From positions 1 through 57,766 of IMG/VR virus record IMGVR_UViG_3300043399_000632: a stretch of 57,766 bases of DNA, one strand, 5' to 3'. Below, piece by piece: positions 15,316 through 24,206 of this stretch. The position numbers and the translations under genes were made by a program. Positions within the stretch are counted from its first letter, which is position 1; every line of letters starts with the position of its first letter. The stretch comes from a virus. The notes below the pieces were generated by a model, which had not been told where the DNA came from, ran no database searches, and was given only the letters and a program-made list of their open reading frames with translations.

Positions 15316-16344
15316 TTATTTTTTGGGGGGTTTCCCGACATAGTACGTGCCGTCTTTGTCCTGCCAAGTGCGTTTCTTTTCAGCAGCATTGCGCGCTTTC
15401 CTAGCAGCACTCGAGTGTTGAGCATCTCGAGACTTTGCTCGTTCTGCCGCGCTAGGGGCTTTGGCTGCTGCGGCTTTGTTGTCTTCGTAACCTTCCTCTA
15501 CGCTAGACTCGCTCACATAAGTGTCTTGAACAGACACATGCTTATCTGGGTACTTTTTGGAAACTGCTGCTGCTACGCGCTGGGCTTCGGCTTTGTCGCT
15601 AAAAGTTTTCCATTTTTTACCGTCAATAAACACAGCTGGGGTCCACTTACCTACTGGTTTTTTGTAGCCTGATCCCCAATGTTCGTCATCTTCGCGATCT
15701 CGGCGTCCGCCTACTCCGCGAAAGCCGCGAGTTTCGTCCATTTCATTGTCAACACTTTCAACTACAAAATTTTGATAATCAGCATATAACTGTTGTTCCA
15801 TCTGCTCCATTGTGGGGACGGCTATTGGATGATTCTGTAGCCCTCTACCTTTTGCAGCACCTGGAGAATTTGGGTGATAAGCTAGCTTCTCGGAATCATA
15901 CGCTGGAATATCTGATGAATCCTCCGGTGAATTATCATAGCACTCTTCGGTTTCCTCTTCATCATCTCCCGAAATATCCAATCCGTCATCATCGCTATGA
16001 AGTTTATCAATCACCGCTCTCATACTGTCAGCGGGGGTGCTGTCGATATCAGGAACGCTCACTACGGGTTCTGTTGATAGAACTTCAGAATCATCACTGG
16101 TGGAAGAATTCATGCCGGCTAGCTGCATGATATCCTTTAGCATTCCGCTCAATTCTTCGCCATCATTAGCAGTGATGTGAATACTGGCTGGACTATGTGC
16201 TTGCGGGGCTGATTCAGGCATACCCATCATCCCGCATTCCTCAACTGGTGCGCTTTCTGAGATGGTTGCGGGTTTTGATTGTTGTACGTTTGGATTTGCG
16301 GCATCTAGCTCTGCCAAGCGTTTCATAACGTCGATCATCTGCAT
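15316..16344 (-). CDS. Hypothetical acidic late protein
   Basis: A 342-residue low-complexity protein. The N-terminal half is acidic with Ser/Asp/Glu runs. Residues about 230-275 form a small mixed domain (WTPAVFIDGKKWKTFSDKAEAQ). The C-terminus is Ala/Lys-rich and basic and ends GTYYVGKPPKK. No family recognised. A good ribosome site (AAGGAAAT) precedes the ATG. Cotranscription with gp16 and gp4 suggests a head-assembly or packaging accessory, but nothing in the sequence proves it. Confidence 0.5.
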   Translation of the reverse strand: MQMIDVMKRLAELDAANPNVQQSKPATISESAPVEECGMMGMPESAPQAHSPASIHITANDGEELSGMLKDIMQLAGMNSSTSDDSEVLSTEPVVSVPDIDSTPADSMRAVIDKLHSDDDGLDISGDDEEETEECYDNSPEDSSDIPAYDSEKLAYHPNSPGAAKGRGLQNHPIAVPTMEQMEQQLYADYQNFVVESVDNEMDETRGFRGVGGRRDREDDEHWGSGYKKPVGKWTPAVFIDGKKWKTFSDKAEAQRVAAAVSKKYPDKHVSVQDTYVSESSVEEGYEDNKAAAAKAPSAAERAKSRDAQHSSAARKARNAAEKKRTWQDKDGTYYVGKPPKK

Positions 16345-16345
16345 G

Positions 16346-16963
16346 TTATTTCCTTGTTTCTTGTGCCTGCTTAACAGGGCTTACTGTATTTTGAGGGAAA
16401 TCGTTTGTTGTTTTTCCCGGTTCACGCAGGATGTCGTCAGATTTGGCTTCTGGAATCACTTCGCCACGTGCTGCTCTCTGCATCTTTAGCAGATCATTAA
16501 GTTCTTTAACAAAACCAGTGTTATACTTGTCACCATAATAGTCTTCAAATTTAGCGTTTCCAGCTTCTTTGTATTCGGGATCATTCAATAGTGCTCCTTC
16601 TCTGGATTCTTGAGGAGTTTGATATTCCTCACCAGGTTCACCGGGTCTACGAATTACTAAATGGCTTTTATTCACTTTTAGTTCGGTAGACAAATACTCA
16701 GTTAGTTCAAACGTCGTTGTTGGGTAATCCAACGTCACTTCATAAATATGGACTTCGCAGTTTTTGACTTGTGGGAAATCTAATGGTAGAGCTTGGATTG
16801 GCGTCTTATGTTTTTTAAAATTAGCTGTAGAATTGTCAGTGAGGAATTTTCCAAGAGCACATTTTAACGCAGACTCTTGTTCATTGGTGACATCACCAGC
16901 AATTTTAATTTTAAAATCGTATTGCTTTTTGCTTTCTGAAAGGTACTCTTTGTAGTTCTTCAT
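16346..16963 (-). CDS. Conserved hypothetical late protein
   Basis: A 205-residue protein that starts MKNYKEYLSESKKQYDFKIKIAG, a basic N-terminus seen in other T4-like phage assembly proteins as far as I recall. It has a mixed alpha/beta first half (VHIYEVTLDYPTTTFELTEYL) and a disordered Pro/Glu-rich second half. It lies between gp16 and the acidic 342-residue gene with gaps of 1-6 bases. Role unknown; virion assembly is likely from context. Confidence 0.5.
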   Translation of the reverse strand: MKNYKEYLSESKKQYDFKIKIAGDVTNEQESALKCALGKFLTDNSTANFKKHKTPIQALPLDFPQVKNCEVHIYEVTLDYPTTTFELTEYLSTELKVNKSHLVIRRPGEPGEEYQTPQESREGALLNDPEYKEAGNAKFEDYYGDKYNTGFVKELNDLLKMQRAARGEVIPEAKSDDILREPGKTTNDFPQNTVSPVKQAQETRK

Positions 16964-16969
16964 GATGTA

Positions 16970-17452
16970 TTATTTATTCATATTTCTGAGTTTTTCCAGG
17001 ATGCTGTTTCTATCAGTAAGAATGAACCCCTCACCATCTACCGGAGCATCAGCTTGTGGGGCTGATTTCTTTTCTATTGCCAGCTTTTTTAGCTGAAGAT
17101 CGACCATTTTTAGTTTTTTATCAATCTTATTAGTCTTTGCTGTAATTGCCGCAGTTAGCATCTGTGCCGCAACTTCAAACATCCTTGCTCCGTATCTGGG
17201 ATCTACATTCATACCAAGATCCAACAAATCATCATAGGCCTTTTCTGCCTTATTGGCTAGAGAATCTAATTCCGCATCGCTCATATCACCCAAGCCCTTT
17301 ACTCTGGGCAGTGCGGCAGATATTTTATCAAATTCTTCTAGTCGGTCTTCTAAGTCAATTACTGGGACAATGGGTGTTGTTTGTGCAGCCGGATCTAGGT
17401 ATGGTTCGTTATTTTCAGGCAGGTTTAGTAGTTCTTCAAGTTTTCGAGTCAT
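16970..17452 (-). CDS. 16: gp16-like small terminase subunit
   Basis: A 160-residue protein matching T4 gp16 in size (164) and plan: a flexible N-terminus, a central coiled coil (PRYGARMFEVAAQMLTA then LKMVDLQLKKLAIEKK) and a variable C-terminus. Gp16 forms a ring that recognises DNA and stimulates the gp17 ATPase. A strong AAGGAGAC ribosome site precedes the ATG. It lies in the same region as gp17 but is separated from it by two unknown genes and a terminator. Confidence 0.7.
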   Translation of the reverse strand: MTRKLEELLNLPENNEPYLDPAAQTTPIVPVIDLEDRLEEFDKISAALPRVKGLGDMSDAELDSLANKAEKAYDDLLDLGMNVDPRYGARMFEVAAQMLTAAITAKTNKIDKKLKMVDLQLKKLAIEKKSAPQADAPVDGEGFILTDRNSILEKLRNMNK

Positions 17453-17473
17453 TGTTCAGTCTCCTTATTATAC

Positions 17474-17917
17474 TTATTTTCTAGATGATCCACTTGTAAA
17501 GATATCGCTTTCATTAATTACTCGAAACCTCATTCCTCGATTTTTACAAAATTCATTTGCAGCAGCCCACTTGGCTTGATTCTTGACATACTGTGCTTGG
17601 TCGTAGGGATTTTTTCCAACTTTCTCTAAAATTTGCTGCTTTGCTGGCTTAATTTCAATAATCTCAACATGCGTTCTCTGATTGCGATCCACATACTTGA
17701 TTAAGAAATCCGGTACATAAACTGTTTGTTTGCCTGTCAAGGGATCTCTATAAGGTATTCTTAATGGTTCGCTAGCCCATTCTTGAATACTGGGGTTGTT
17801 ATCACAAAATCTCATAAACACCTCTTCCCAACCACTACGGTATATAGGCTGCTTCGCGCTTATGTATTTTTCGGGATTTCGTATCTTATACGCTCCTTTA
17901 GAGAACTTCAAGCTCAT
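17474..17917 (-). CDS. 4: gp4-like head completion nuclease
   Basis: A 147-residue protein of the T4 gp4 (gp50/gp4) head-completion family. It keeps the YRSGWEEVFMRFCD and EWASEPLRIPY blocks and a PD-(D/E)xK nuclease core: E31 or E32, D70 (VPDFLIKY) and E88-x-K90 (EIIEIKP). The family acts after packaging to finish the head before neck proteins bind. The ATG overlaps the stop of the upstream gene (ATGA). Confidence 0.85.
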   Translation of the reverse strand: MSLKFSKGAYKIRNPEKYISAKQPIYRSGWEEVFMRFCDNNPSIQEWASEPLRIPYRDPLTGKQTVYVPDFLIKYVDRNQRTHVEIIEIKPAKQQILEKVGKNPYDQAQYVKNQAKWAAANEFCKNRGMRFRVINESDIFTSGSSRK

Positions 17918-18285
17918 GCTAGTATATTCCTGTTGACCTCGCTAGCTGGATTAAACTGCCTAGCGTACCCCAAAAAACTACTTTTAAATCTGTTGTAGTT
18001 TAGTATTTCAGACACTAGGGCAGATATTTCCAAATTATCCATACCTTTTAGAGTATCTAAAATGGTCATAGGATTGTAACCGTCCTGTTTGGCTTGTTTT
18101 ATGATAATAACAGCTATGGATTCTGCGGAGGTAGGCTGAAAGTCTCTACTTTCAAAAAACCCCTTCATTGCGTTTAGTACATTTACTTCTAGTTCTAAAG
18201 GTTTTGTATATAACGAATCATATGCTTGTACAATTTCGTTAGTAACCCGTGAACTTGGTAAATTGCTTAGTTGTTGTTTTGCCAT
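17914..18285 (-). CDS. Small baseplate/tail-assembly-like hypothetical protein
   Basis: A 123-residue helical protein beginning MAKQQLSNLPSSRV, with a helical repeat-like middle (AVIIIKQAKQDGYNPMTILD). It lies between the tube cap/initiator gene and gp4 with tight overlaps. By position a tail or baseplate component is possible (for example a gp53 equivalent), but I cannot align it with any named family from memory. Confidence 0.5.
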   Translation of the reverse strand: MAKQQLSNLPSSRVTNEIVQAYDSLYTKPLELEVNVLNAMKGFFESRDFQPTSAESIAVIIIKQAKQDGYNPMTILDTLKGMDNLEISALVSEILNYNRFKSSFLGYARQFNPASEVNRNILA

Positions 18286-18290
18286 AATTA

Positions 18291-19424
18291 TTATTTGATT
18301 GTCTTAACTTGCGTTGCTTGAGTTGTTCCATTTACACTAGTGTTGCTGCCTGAAAACAAGTTTACACCTATACCTCGCTGATTAATTCCAGATTGAACTG
18401 CTGCTCCGACTCCTCCAGGTTGATTCGCATTGGCTTGAACGTCACCTAACACTCCTGTTAGTATGCTATACCCTTCTTGTTTGAGCCCCGCTTTACTTAT
18501 CTGTCTTGCGTTCCTTGCAACATTTGCTCCAAGTATAGCGGCTCCTAAAATGTTCCCCTGTCCAAGAGCACCTAAGACTGCATTCGCACCGGATATCACA
18601 CCACCTGGACCAAGTACCGTATTTGTCCCATTGCCGGCAACACTTAAGGGACTTGGACTAGCATCATAATAAGTCGCAGCGAACCCTTCAGGACTCGCTT
18701 TGGTAATTTGCCCCTCCCGATAACGTACCGTCTCGTATTGGAATGTCATTTTATTTGTAAGAATTTTGCCGCCGTCTGCTTGATCTAAACTATCATGATT
18801 CCAATCGGTAATTAACGGATTAACTAGTGTGTACTGTGTAAATCTCTGTTGATGTAACACATAGATATCTACAGATTCGAGAAAAGGTGCTGTCTGTGAT
18901 GAATTTAGTCCATACGCATAGTTATTGGTGCTATATTTTGTATTTGTAAATTCAACTGGCTGGGCATTACGAGCTCTTCCATTTGGCGCTATACCGTGGG
19001 TACTATCGGCATAGTAGTATTGAAAATATGCCTTCCAAAAGTCTCGAGTTATATTGCTATTATCGTCATGTAGCTCTAGAGAAATGGGATTATATTTTAT
19101 ACTGTTTTGAACAATCGATTTCCTATTATATTGATTAATCGTGTCTGCACTAATCGAAAATCTAGGTAAATCAATTCTTTTTACTAAAAATCCTATATCT
19201 CTTTTCCCAGATTCCACCCATTGTGGATTGCTGTTGTAAATAGCAGGTAGCGCATTATCGTTAATATTGAAAGCAACAAAATACAAAAACCCCAGCTTTG
19301 GTGCTCTTGCGTAGTTATTTTGAACGTATACGCGATTGGCGTGCTGAAAATCTTTCATAATCGGACCAGTTCCGAAAACACCGGATACTACACCACCTAA
19401 GAAATTTGTAAAAGCGTTAGACAT
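18291..19424 (-). CDS. Tail-tube cap/initiator-like protein (gp48/gp54 family)
   Basis: A 377-residue protein. The core, about residues 35-240, has a tube-protein-like fold pattern: a strand set containing VKRIDLPRFSISADTINQYNRK, then YNPISLELHDDNSN and FWKAYFQYYY. These are shared by the gp19-like baseplate-proximal tube cap and initiator proteins gp48 and gp54. The C-terminal 130 residues are Gly/Ala/Asn-rich and repetitive. It lies just downstream of gp19, has its own late octamer and no leader, and is likely the platform on which the tail tube grows. Which of gp48 or gp54 is undecided. Confidence 0.6.
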   Translation of the reverse strand: MSNAFTNFLGGVVSGVFGTGPIMKDFQHANRVYVQNNYARAPKLGFLYFVAFNINDNALPAIYNSNPQWVESGKRDIGFLVKRIDLPRFSISADTINQYNRKSIVQNSIKYNPISLELHDDNSNITRDFWKAYFQYYYADSTHGIAPNGRARNAQPVEFTNTKYSTNNYAYGLNSSQTAPFLESVDIYVLHQQRFTQYTLVNPLITDWNHDSLDQADGGKILTNKMTFQYETVRYREGQITKASPEGFAATYYDASPSPLSVAGNGTNTVLGPGGVISGANAVLGALGQGNILGAAILGANVARNARQISKAGLKQEGYSILTGVLGDVQANANQPGGVGAAVQSGINQRGIGVNLFSGSNTSVNGTTQATQVKTIK

Positions 19425-19429
19425 ACAAA

Positions 19430-19437
19430 TATTTATG
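19430..19437 (-). promoter_or_regulatory. T4-late-type promoter CATAAATA
   Basis: CATAAATA ends 5 bases before the ATG of the tube cap/initiator gene, between that start and the terminator at 19443-19468. The predicted mRNA begins at or next to the AUG. Confidence 0.65.
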
Positions 19438-19442
19438 CATAA

Positions 19443-19468
19443 AAAAACCCGGCAGTTGCCGGGTTTTT
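19443..19468 (-). terminator. Rho-independent terminator after gp19
   Basis: A near-perfect hairpin AAAAACCCGGCA / TGCCGGGTTTTT with a very tight loop and flanking A/T runs, 15 bases beyond the gp19 stop. The symmetry would allow function in both directions. Confidence 0.9.
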
Positions 19469-19482
19469 AAACAGTAATGATA

Positions 19483-20118
19483 TCAGCCACCGATTGCTAA
19501 AGTGCGTACAGTTCTTCCAACTTGCTCGCCAATGCCTGTTGGTGCGCCGCCAGCTCCGTATTGTAGAGCGTTGTCATAGGCAATAGTAAGCGTGACGTCC
19601 ATCGCTTCAGTTGCGCTGCCATAATCTCCGCCTTGATAAGCTGCTTTTTGTACATAGCAGCCTAGCAAATCAAATGCTTCCAACACCGTAGGTGTATTAG
19701 CACCGTTGCCGCCATCTAGCAGTTCAATTCTCATGGTAAATTTGTAATCAATACCACTTGCTGCTGAACTCTGTTCAAAAAAGTCGAACTGCTTTTGAAC
19801 TTGTTGACCCACTAACTTAGTCACCGAGTTGCTAACGTCATCACGAAGTTTTAATTCAACGTTGTCCCAAGTATGTTTTCCAGCAAGTTTCACGGTGCTA
19901 TTATACACTGGTAACTTGATTTCTTCAAAGCTCAACGATGGGCGACCTACGTTAATCACTTGCTTAGTTATCTCTGTCGTTGGAGTGCCAGGCACTCCAA
20001 AGTTCTGTAATACAACCCTGAATCGATACTTCAACTTAGGCATCAGCAGACCTTGCGATGCGCTACTTTGATCGGTCGATAGAGGAACTGTAAATCTATT
20101 TAAACTTGATACTGGCAT
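19483..20118 (-). CDS. 19: gp19 tail tube protein
   Basis: A 211-residue tail tube subunit. Size and order directly after gp18 fit the family (T4 gp19 163 residues). Recognisable pieces are KLKYRFRVVLQNFG near the N-terminus, RPSLSFEEIKLPVYN with the following AGKHTWDNVELKLRDD, and DVTLTIAYDNALQY near the C-terminus. It polymerises as hexamer rings inside the sheath. The ribosome site AAGGAG is 9 bases before the ATG, and a late octamer lies further upstream, overlapping the end of gp18. Confidence 0.88.
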   Translation of the reverse strand: MPVSSLNRFTVPLSTDQSSASQGLLMPKLKYRFRVVLQNFGVPGTPTTEITKQVINVGRPSLSFEEIKLPVYNSTVKLAGKHTWDNVELKLRDDVSNSVTKLVGQQVQKQFDFFEQSSAASGIDYKFTMRIELLDGGNGANTPTVLEAFDLLGCYVQKAAYQGGDYGSATEAMDVTLTIAYDNALQYGAGGAPTGIGEQVGRTVRTLAIGG

Positions 20119-20142
20119 TATAAATGCTCCTTATTCTATTAA

Positions 20143-20150
20143 TATTTACC
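20143..20150 (-). promoter_or_regulatory. T4-late-type octamer GGTAAATA of gp19
   Basis: GGTAAATA lies directly before the gp18 stop codon and 24 bases before the gp19 ATG, leaving room for a leader with AAGGAG. It would allow extra tube transcript beyond gp18 read-through. Confidence 0.5.
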
Positions 20151-23144
20151 TCATACCCCTGATGCAATAGAACCGGTCTTCTTAATTCTCAGAGGAATGT
20201 AGATAAATTCCACTGCCTTAACCGGTTCGACGGCAACATCTAACCATAGTTCCGATCTATCAATACGGGCATTTGTATTATTAGTCGTATCACATACAGT
20301 TACAAAGTCGTAGATTGCGCGTTGTCCAACTAGTTCTAACAACACACTATCAACAGCTGCTTTTAGTTCTCTGCGAGTCTGCTCGTCGTTTGGCTCAAAC
20401 AAGTACGGACGAGCTACAACACCTAACTGTCTACGTAGATAAGCAATTAATCTAGCAACGTTCATGCGGTCTAGTGCGCTTGTTCCACGATAGCGAGTCT
20501 TTTGTCCATAGTTAACCATACCAATACCCGGCATTGTAGCAATTGGGTTAATATTAACTGTAGACTGCTGTAGTACATCACGCAGGCTTTCGTGCAGAGA
20601 TGCTGTCTTAAACTCACCACTTGCCGAATCAATATAGCCCACACTAGTTGCGTTGTCAATGCCGCCTCTGCGAATGCCCGCAGGAGCAAACCATTGATAA
20701 CTCTTAGCGTCGCTGTTAACAATTGTGCGTAGCATCATGTGGCTTGGTGGAACAACAATATTGTTCCCTGCGTTATCAGTTGTGTATCCGCTAGGATAGA
20801 ACACTGACAGAAGTCCATAATCATCGGCACTAACTAATCCGTCATCACCGTTATCCAGTGCTGCTGCGGTGTTGGACCCCCAGGCAGCCAACGCGGTGCC
20901 ATTTGCTGGCAACCGGAATGGTGTATCGCCAACTACCATAGCAGTATATCCGCGATCAGCGTTGAATGCTAACATATTCTGAATTGCTTCAGGATATCCA
21001 GGAGCCGCCATTAGGTTGAACACAAGTGTGTCGGTATCTCTAATTGCTTGGTTACTGTCAATTAATGCTTTGAATGCGCTAGTAATAACACCACGTTGAG
21101 CAAATCTACCAAATCTTCCAGATCCGTCTTCATTTCTGTTTTCCTGGCTAACCCAACGAGCCTTTGCGTACCCGCTCATATCTTCAGAATTATAGCGAAT
21201 ATTAACGCCATTGTTAGCATCTAAGTTCAAGTAATTAGAAATGTACTTTTTAACATTATTACCAGACCTACGAGTATTCCACAACTTTGTTCCTTTGGGA
21301 TACAGCGCTGGATCTGGAGCGTCTGGGTCTAAGTAGTTGCTAGATAGCAGTTCAACGATAGTGCTAGGGGTTGTACTTGCGCCACTAGTTGCCCAACGAG
21401 CATCAGCAAACACCCAACCGTCTGGTGTTTCTTGATCCGTCACATCTTGTAACACCCATCCAGTATCAGTGCTATAAACGTACACATCTCTACCGTATCT
21501 TTCCATATCTGCAGTGCTTACCCAGATATCACCGTTAACCAGCGCGTTGCCTAAGCTGTTTACAGTTGGAGCTAGCGCGGCTACAATAGGACCTGCTGGG
21601 TCTGTTCCCGGAACTCCGTTTTTGTATCCAACCCATGTGGTACCGTTGTGGATCATAATATCCACATCAGTTACGGAATTATTGAACCACAATCTACCTT
21701 CAGCTGGAGCACCAACTGGGGCTTCGTCAGTTGCGACAAAGCTCAGTGGCTTCCAATTCGAAGAAATGTGACTAAAAGTAATAGTTGTTGCTGTGTTTAG
21801 CGGGTTAACAGCTGTATCTCCAGTAGGCGCGACAGATAGATTTGAAGTATTCGAACTTAAGAATCCACTCGATGCTAATGGCGTATTTGTGCCATCTAGA
21901 AATTCGATATCTCCACCTAGTGCGTGTTTAAACGACAGAGTGTTTGTTGTAGAGTTATATGTGGCAACTACGTTATTCAACTGACCACTACCGATATAAC
22001 CGTTGATCGCTGCCGGTATTTGCGCCGCAACACGCGAGTTCGGACTTGCCATGAAGCTCACAACAACTGGATTACCCCAATCAGTTGCTGAATTTGAACG
22101 AGTTTCTCTGATAAAGAATGACACCCCGCCGTCTACGGTTGCAGTTGTAACAACCGCTGTGGATACTGTCTCGCCTCCGTTGCTGCGTGTCCACAGTTTA
22201 AAATCCGCAGTAGTATACGTTCCGTGATCGTTATTTGTTTCAACGAATGTAGTGCCGACTGGAATATTTTTCCCGCCACCGGAATAGTCTAAGCTACGAA
22301 TCGCAGCTTGTCTACTTGTAGCAAATGTAGGCGTTGCGCTGACCCACGATTTAGTGCTTCCATTAAAGTATTTGAGAACCCAGTTCGCACCTTTTGCTGC
22401 GCTAGTCGTCTTGATCCAAACGCTTCCAGTTAGGGCGCCGGTTGTATTCGGATATGATGTGTGCGGAGAAACCCATACTTTTTTAGTTTCAAACCCGTCC
22501 TCAACAACAGTCCATGTATTTCCTGCGTTTTTGTACCACAACACAGCAACTGAGTTGCTTTTAATTACAATTGCGTAATCGCCGATTTTACCCAATGAAA
22601 CAGACGGAGTCCACCCATCGTCGGTGTCGGTCAAGTAATTGGTATCATCAATCACTAGCGGGACTTTATTAGTAAACTTGCTAGTAGTTGCATTCCACTC
22701 ATATACGCCGTAGAGCGAGTTATCAGTGTCTAACCAGTATCTACCAGCAACTGGGTTACCAGTCGGAATAGTAGTCGTTGGTTCTAATTGCGCAAGATCA
22801 ATATCAGCACGAACCACATACGCTTTAGAACTTGCTCCCAAGAGGCTGTAAGCAGCCTGTAGACCATATTCGTTTAGCTCATTTCCGTGTAAGCTGTTTC
22901 CGCTTGCGTCAGTATAGAATAAAGGGGTGCCAAAAGTATCTGTCAAATCTCTTTGACTAGTGATTGCCCATACTTTTCCAGCATTTGCGGCAGTTGTACC
23001 TTGCGCAGTGCCAGTCGCAGATGCATTGCTCTTGTCTTGAGCAGATGCGACAAATATCATAGGCACAGTTCCTGGTGCTGCTGGAGAATAAAAACTCTCG
23101 TCAATAACTGGAACTTGAACGCCTGGTGAACCTAGTGTAGCCAT
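20151..23144 (-). CDS. 18: gp18 contractile tail sheath with large inserted modules
   Basis: A 997-residue sheath subunit, much longer than T4 gp18 (659). Conserved parts are the N-terminus (MATLGSPGVQVPVIDES) and the C-terminal core, including ESLRDVLQQSTVNINPIATMPG, YGQKTRYRGTSALDRMNVARL and a final VEPVKAVEFIYIPLRI. Residues about 125-590 are an insertion with at least four copies of a G-x-W-x(n)-Y-x-x-x-G-x-x-W-like module (GRYWLDTD, GSVWIKTT, GRLWFNNS, GDIWVSTA), probably facing outward. The sheath contracts to drive the tube. AAGGAG precedes the start. Confidence 0.9.
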   Translation of the reverse strand: MATLGSPGVQVPVIDESFYSPAAPGTVPMIFVASAQDKSNASATGTAQGTTAANAGKVWAITSQRDLTDTFGTPLFYTDASGNSLHGNELNEYGLQAAYSLLGASSKAYVVRADIDLAQLEPTTTIPTGNPVAGRYWLDTDNSLYGVYEWNATTSKFTNKVPLVIDDTNYLTDTDDGWTPSVSLGKIGDYAIVIKSNSVAVLWYKNAGNTWTVVEDGFETKKVWVSPHTSYPNTTGALTGSVWIKTTSAAKGANWVLKYFNGSTKSWVSATPTFATSRQAAIRSLDYSGGGKNIPVGTTFVETNNDHGTYTTADFKLWTRSNGGETVSTAVVTTATVDGGVSFFIRETRSNSATDWGNPVVVSFMASPNSRVAAQIPAAINGYIGSGQLNNVVATYNSTTNTLSFKHALGGDIEFLDGTNTPLASSGFLSSNTSNLSVAPTGDTAVNPLNTATTITFSHISSNWKPLSFVATDEAPVGAPAEGRLWFNNSVTDVDIMIHNGTTWVGYKNGVPGTDPAGPIVAALAPTVNSLGNALVNGDIWVSTADMERYGRDVYVYSTDTGWVLQDVTDQETPDGWVFADARWATSGASTTPSTIVELLSSNYLDPDAPDPALYPKGTKLWNTRRSGNNVKKYISNYLNLDANNGVNIRYNSEDMSGYAKARWVSQENRNEDGSGRFGRFAQRGVITSAFKALIDSNQAIRDTDTLVFNLMAAPGYPEAIQNMLAFNADRGYTAMVVGDTPFRLPANGTALAAWGSNTAAALDNGDDGLVSADDYGLLSVFYPSGYTTDNAGNNIVVPPSHMMLRTIVNSDAKSYQWFAPAGIRRGGIDNATSVGYIDSASGEFKTASLHESLRDVLQQSTVNINPIATMPGIGMVNYGQKTRYRGTSALDRMNVARLIAYLRRQLGVVARPYLFEPNDEQTRRELKAAVDSVLLELVGQRAIYDFVTVCDTTNNTNARIDRSELWLDVAVEPVKAVEFIYIPLRIKKTGSIASGV

Positions 23145-23176
23145 TTCATCAATCTCCTTAATGGATTACTTGTTTA

Positions 23177-23184
23177 TATTTAGC
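23177..23184 (-). promoter_or_regulatory. T4-late-type octamer GCTAAATA of gp18
   Basis: GCTAAATA on the minus strand lies 32 bases upstream of the gp18 ATG, with AAGGAG between. It pairs divergently with a plus-strand octamer at 23206-23213. Confidence 0.5.
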
Positions 23185-23205
23185 AGTAAAACCCAAAAGT
23201 TGCTT

Positions 23206-23213
23206 GATAAATA
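23206..23213 (+). promoter_or_regulatory. T4-late-type promoter GATAAATA for the HNH-like ORF
   Basis: GATAAATA on the plus strand lies 31 bases before the ATG at 23245. It is the nearest promoter for the only plus-strand gene in this part of the window. Confidence 0.55.
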
Positions 23214-23244
23214 CCCAGTCAAAGGGCACTAAAAAGGGCGTAAA

Positions 23245-23580
23245 ATGAGGCAGTTGTGTAAAACATGTGAAAAAAGACCAGTAGCTATCAACTATTATAA
23301 AAACGGGAAAGCGTTTTTTCGGTCAACGTGCGACCACTGTGCTAGACAAAGTCGTAAAGAAAGACCCTTATGGGCCAGGTACGGATATGTGAAGAAAACC
23401 ACATGTGACCGATGTGGTTTTTCAAGCAAATACTCAGAGCAATTTGATGTGTTTTATGTTGACGGAAGTCCATCAAACTGCAAATTTAGCAATTTAAAAA
23501 CGCTTTGCGCTAACTGCCAACGGCTAGTTCACACCCTTAAGCTGCCTTGGAAAAGGGGTGACTTGACTCCAGACTTTTAA
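23245..23580 (+). CDS. HNH-like zinc-binding protein
   Basis: A 111-residue protein with three Cys pairs (CKTCEKRP near the N-terminus, CDHC at about 29-32, CDRCGF at about 54-59) and a last C-A-N-C-Q-R-L-V-H. The layout resembles small HNH/recombination endonuclease VII-type proteins: a treble-clef zinc site with NLKTLCANCQRLVH as the HNH-like end. It is the reverse orientation of gp18 and overlaps the convergent dNMP kinase by 44 bases. A freestanding homing endonuclease is plausible, but the catalytic His pair is not certain. Confidence 0.65.
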   Translation: MRQLCKTCEKRPVAINYYKNGKAFFRSTCDHCARQSRKERPLWARYGYVKKTTCDRCGFSSKYSEQFDVFYVDGSPSNCKFSNLKTLCANCQRLVHTLKLPWKRGDLTPDF

Positions 23581-24205
23581 CCAAATGGTCTATTTGACTA
23601 TGAAGGTCATTAACTGTTGAATTGTTTGTGATTGTAAAATCTATATCTCCACCAATCCACGCCATCTCGCTTTCGTGAATGCCCAATGATTGGAGGTGTC
23701 GCTTGCTTGTACTCCAGCTCATGTTTCCAGTTGACCCTCGATTAACTGATTCAGCTGCGTCAAACCATTCAGGGTCTGGTCCTCTTTTTACTCGGACTAC
23801 TATGCCTCCAGCAGCATGAATGGCGGCAATTTCATTAGCAAATCTGACGTCAGTAATCACAACATTATCAGTGGTTTGGCGTAATCTGTTTTCTAGACTA
23901 GCGACCCATAGATCGTTGTGCAAGTGATGTCTACAGATATTTGTTGCGTAGTGCTGCATCATCAACCTGGGAGTGAGATTTTCAATCCCTAGCCTTTCGG
24001 ACCACCAAGCATCGACGGTATTTCTCCAATTTCGACTTTCCTCAGTAATACCTTCTAATAACTCGCGATCCCAACCAAAAATGGAAGACAACGAATCTTT
24101 CACTGAAGCTGCGAAACTATCTCGCCTAAAACCGCAATTATCAACCAAAAATGAAGCAGCGGTGTTTTTGCCGCTGCCAATCAATCCAACAAATCCAACA
24201 ATCAT
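23537..24205 (-). CDS. 1: Deoxynucleoside monophosphate kinase (gp1-like)
   Basis: A 222-residue P-loop kinase with GLIGSGKNTAA (residues 6-16), an AAS-V-KDSLSSIFGW substrate segment, QHYATNICR, and the VVITDVRFANEIAAI block typical of T4 gp1-type dNMP kinases (241 residues). It makes dNDPs from dGMP, dTMP and hydroxymethyl-dCMP for phage DNA synthesis. The start region forms a hairpin with the ribosome site in the loop. A sigma70-type promoter lies upstream, so it can be expressed early although its neighbours are late genes. Confidence 0.85.
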   Translation of the reverse strand: MIVGFVGLIGSGKNTAASFLVDNCGFRRDSFAASVKDSLSSIFGWDRELLEGITEESRNWRNTVDAWWSERLGIENLTPRLMMQHYATNICRHHLHNDLWVASLENRLRQTTDNVVITDVRFANEIAAIHAAGGIVVRVKRGPDPEWFDAAESVNRGSTGNMSWSTSKRHLQSLGIHESEMAWIGGDIDFTITNNSTVNDLHSQIDHLVKSLESSHPFSKAA

Positions 24206-24206
24206 A

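Noticed and set aside
23537-23580. The HNH-like ORF as a non-coding shadow of the kinase gene
   Set aside because: Only its last 44 bases overlap; the rest is outside the kinase gene and it has three Cys pairs and an upstream late octamer.
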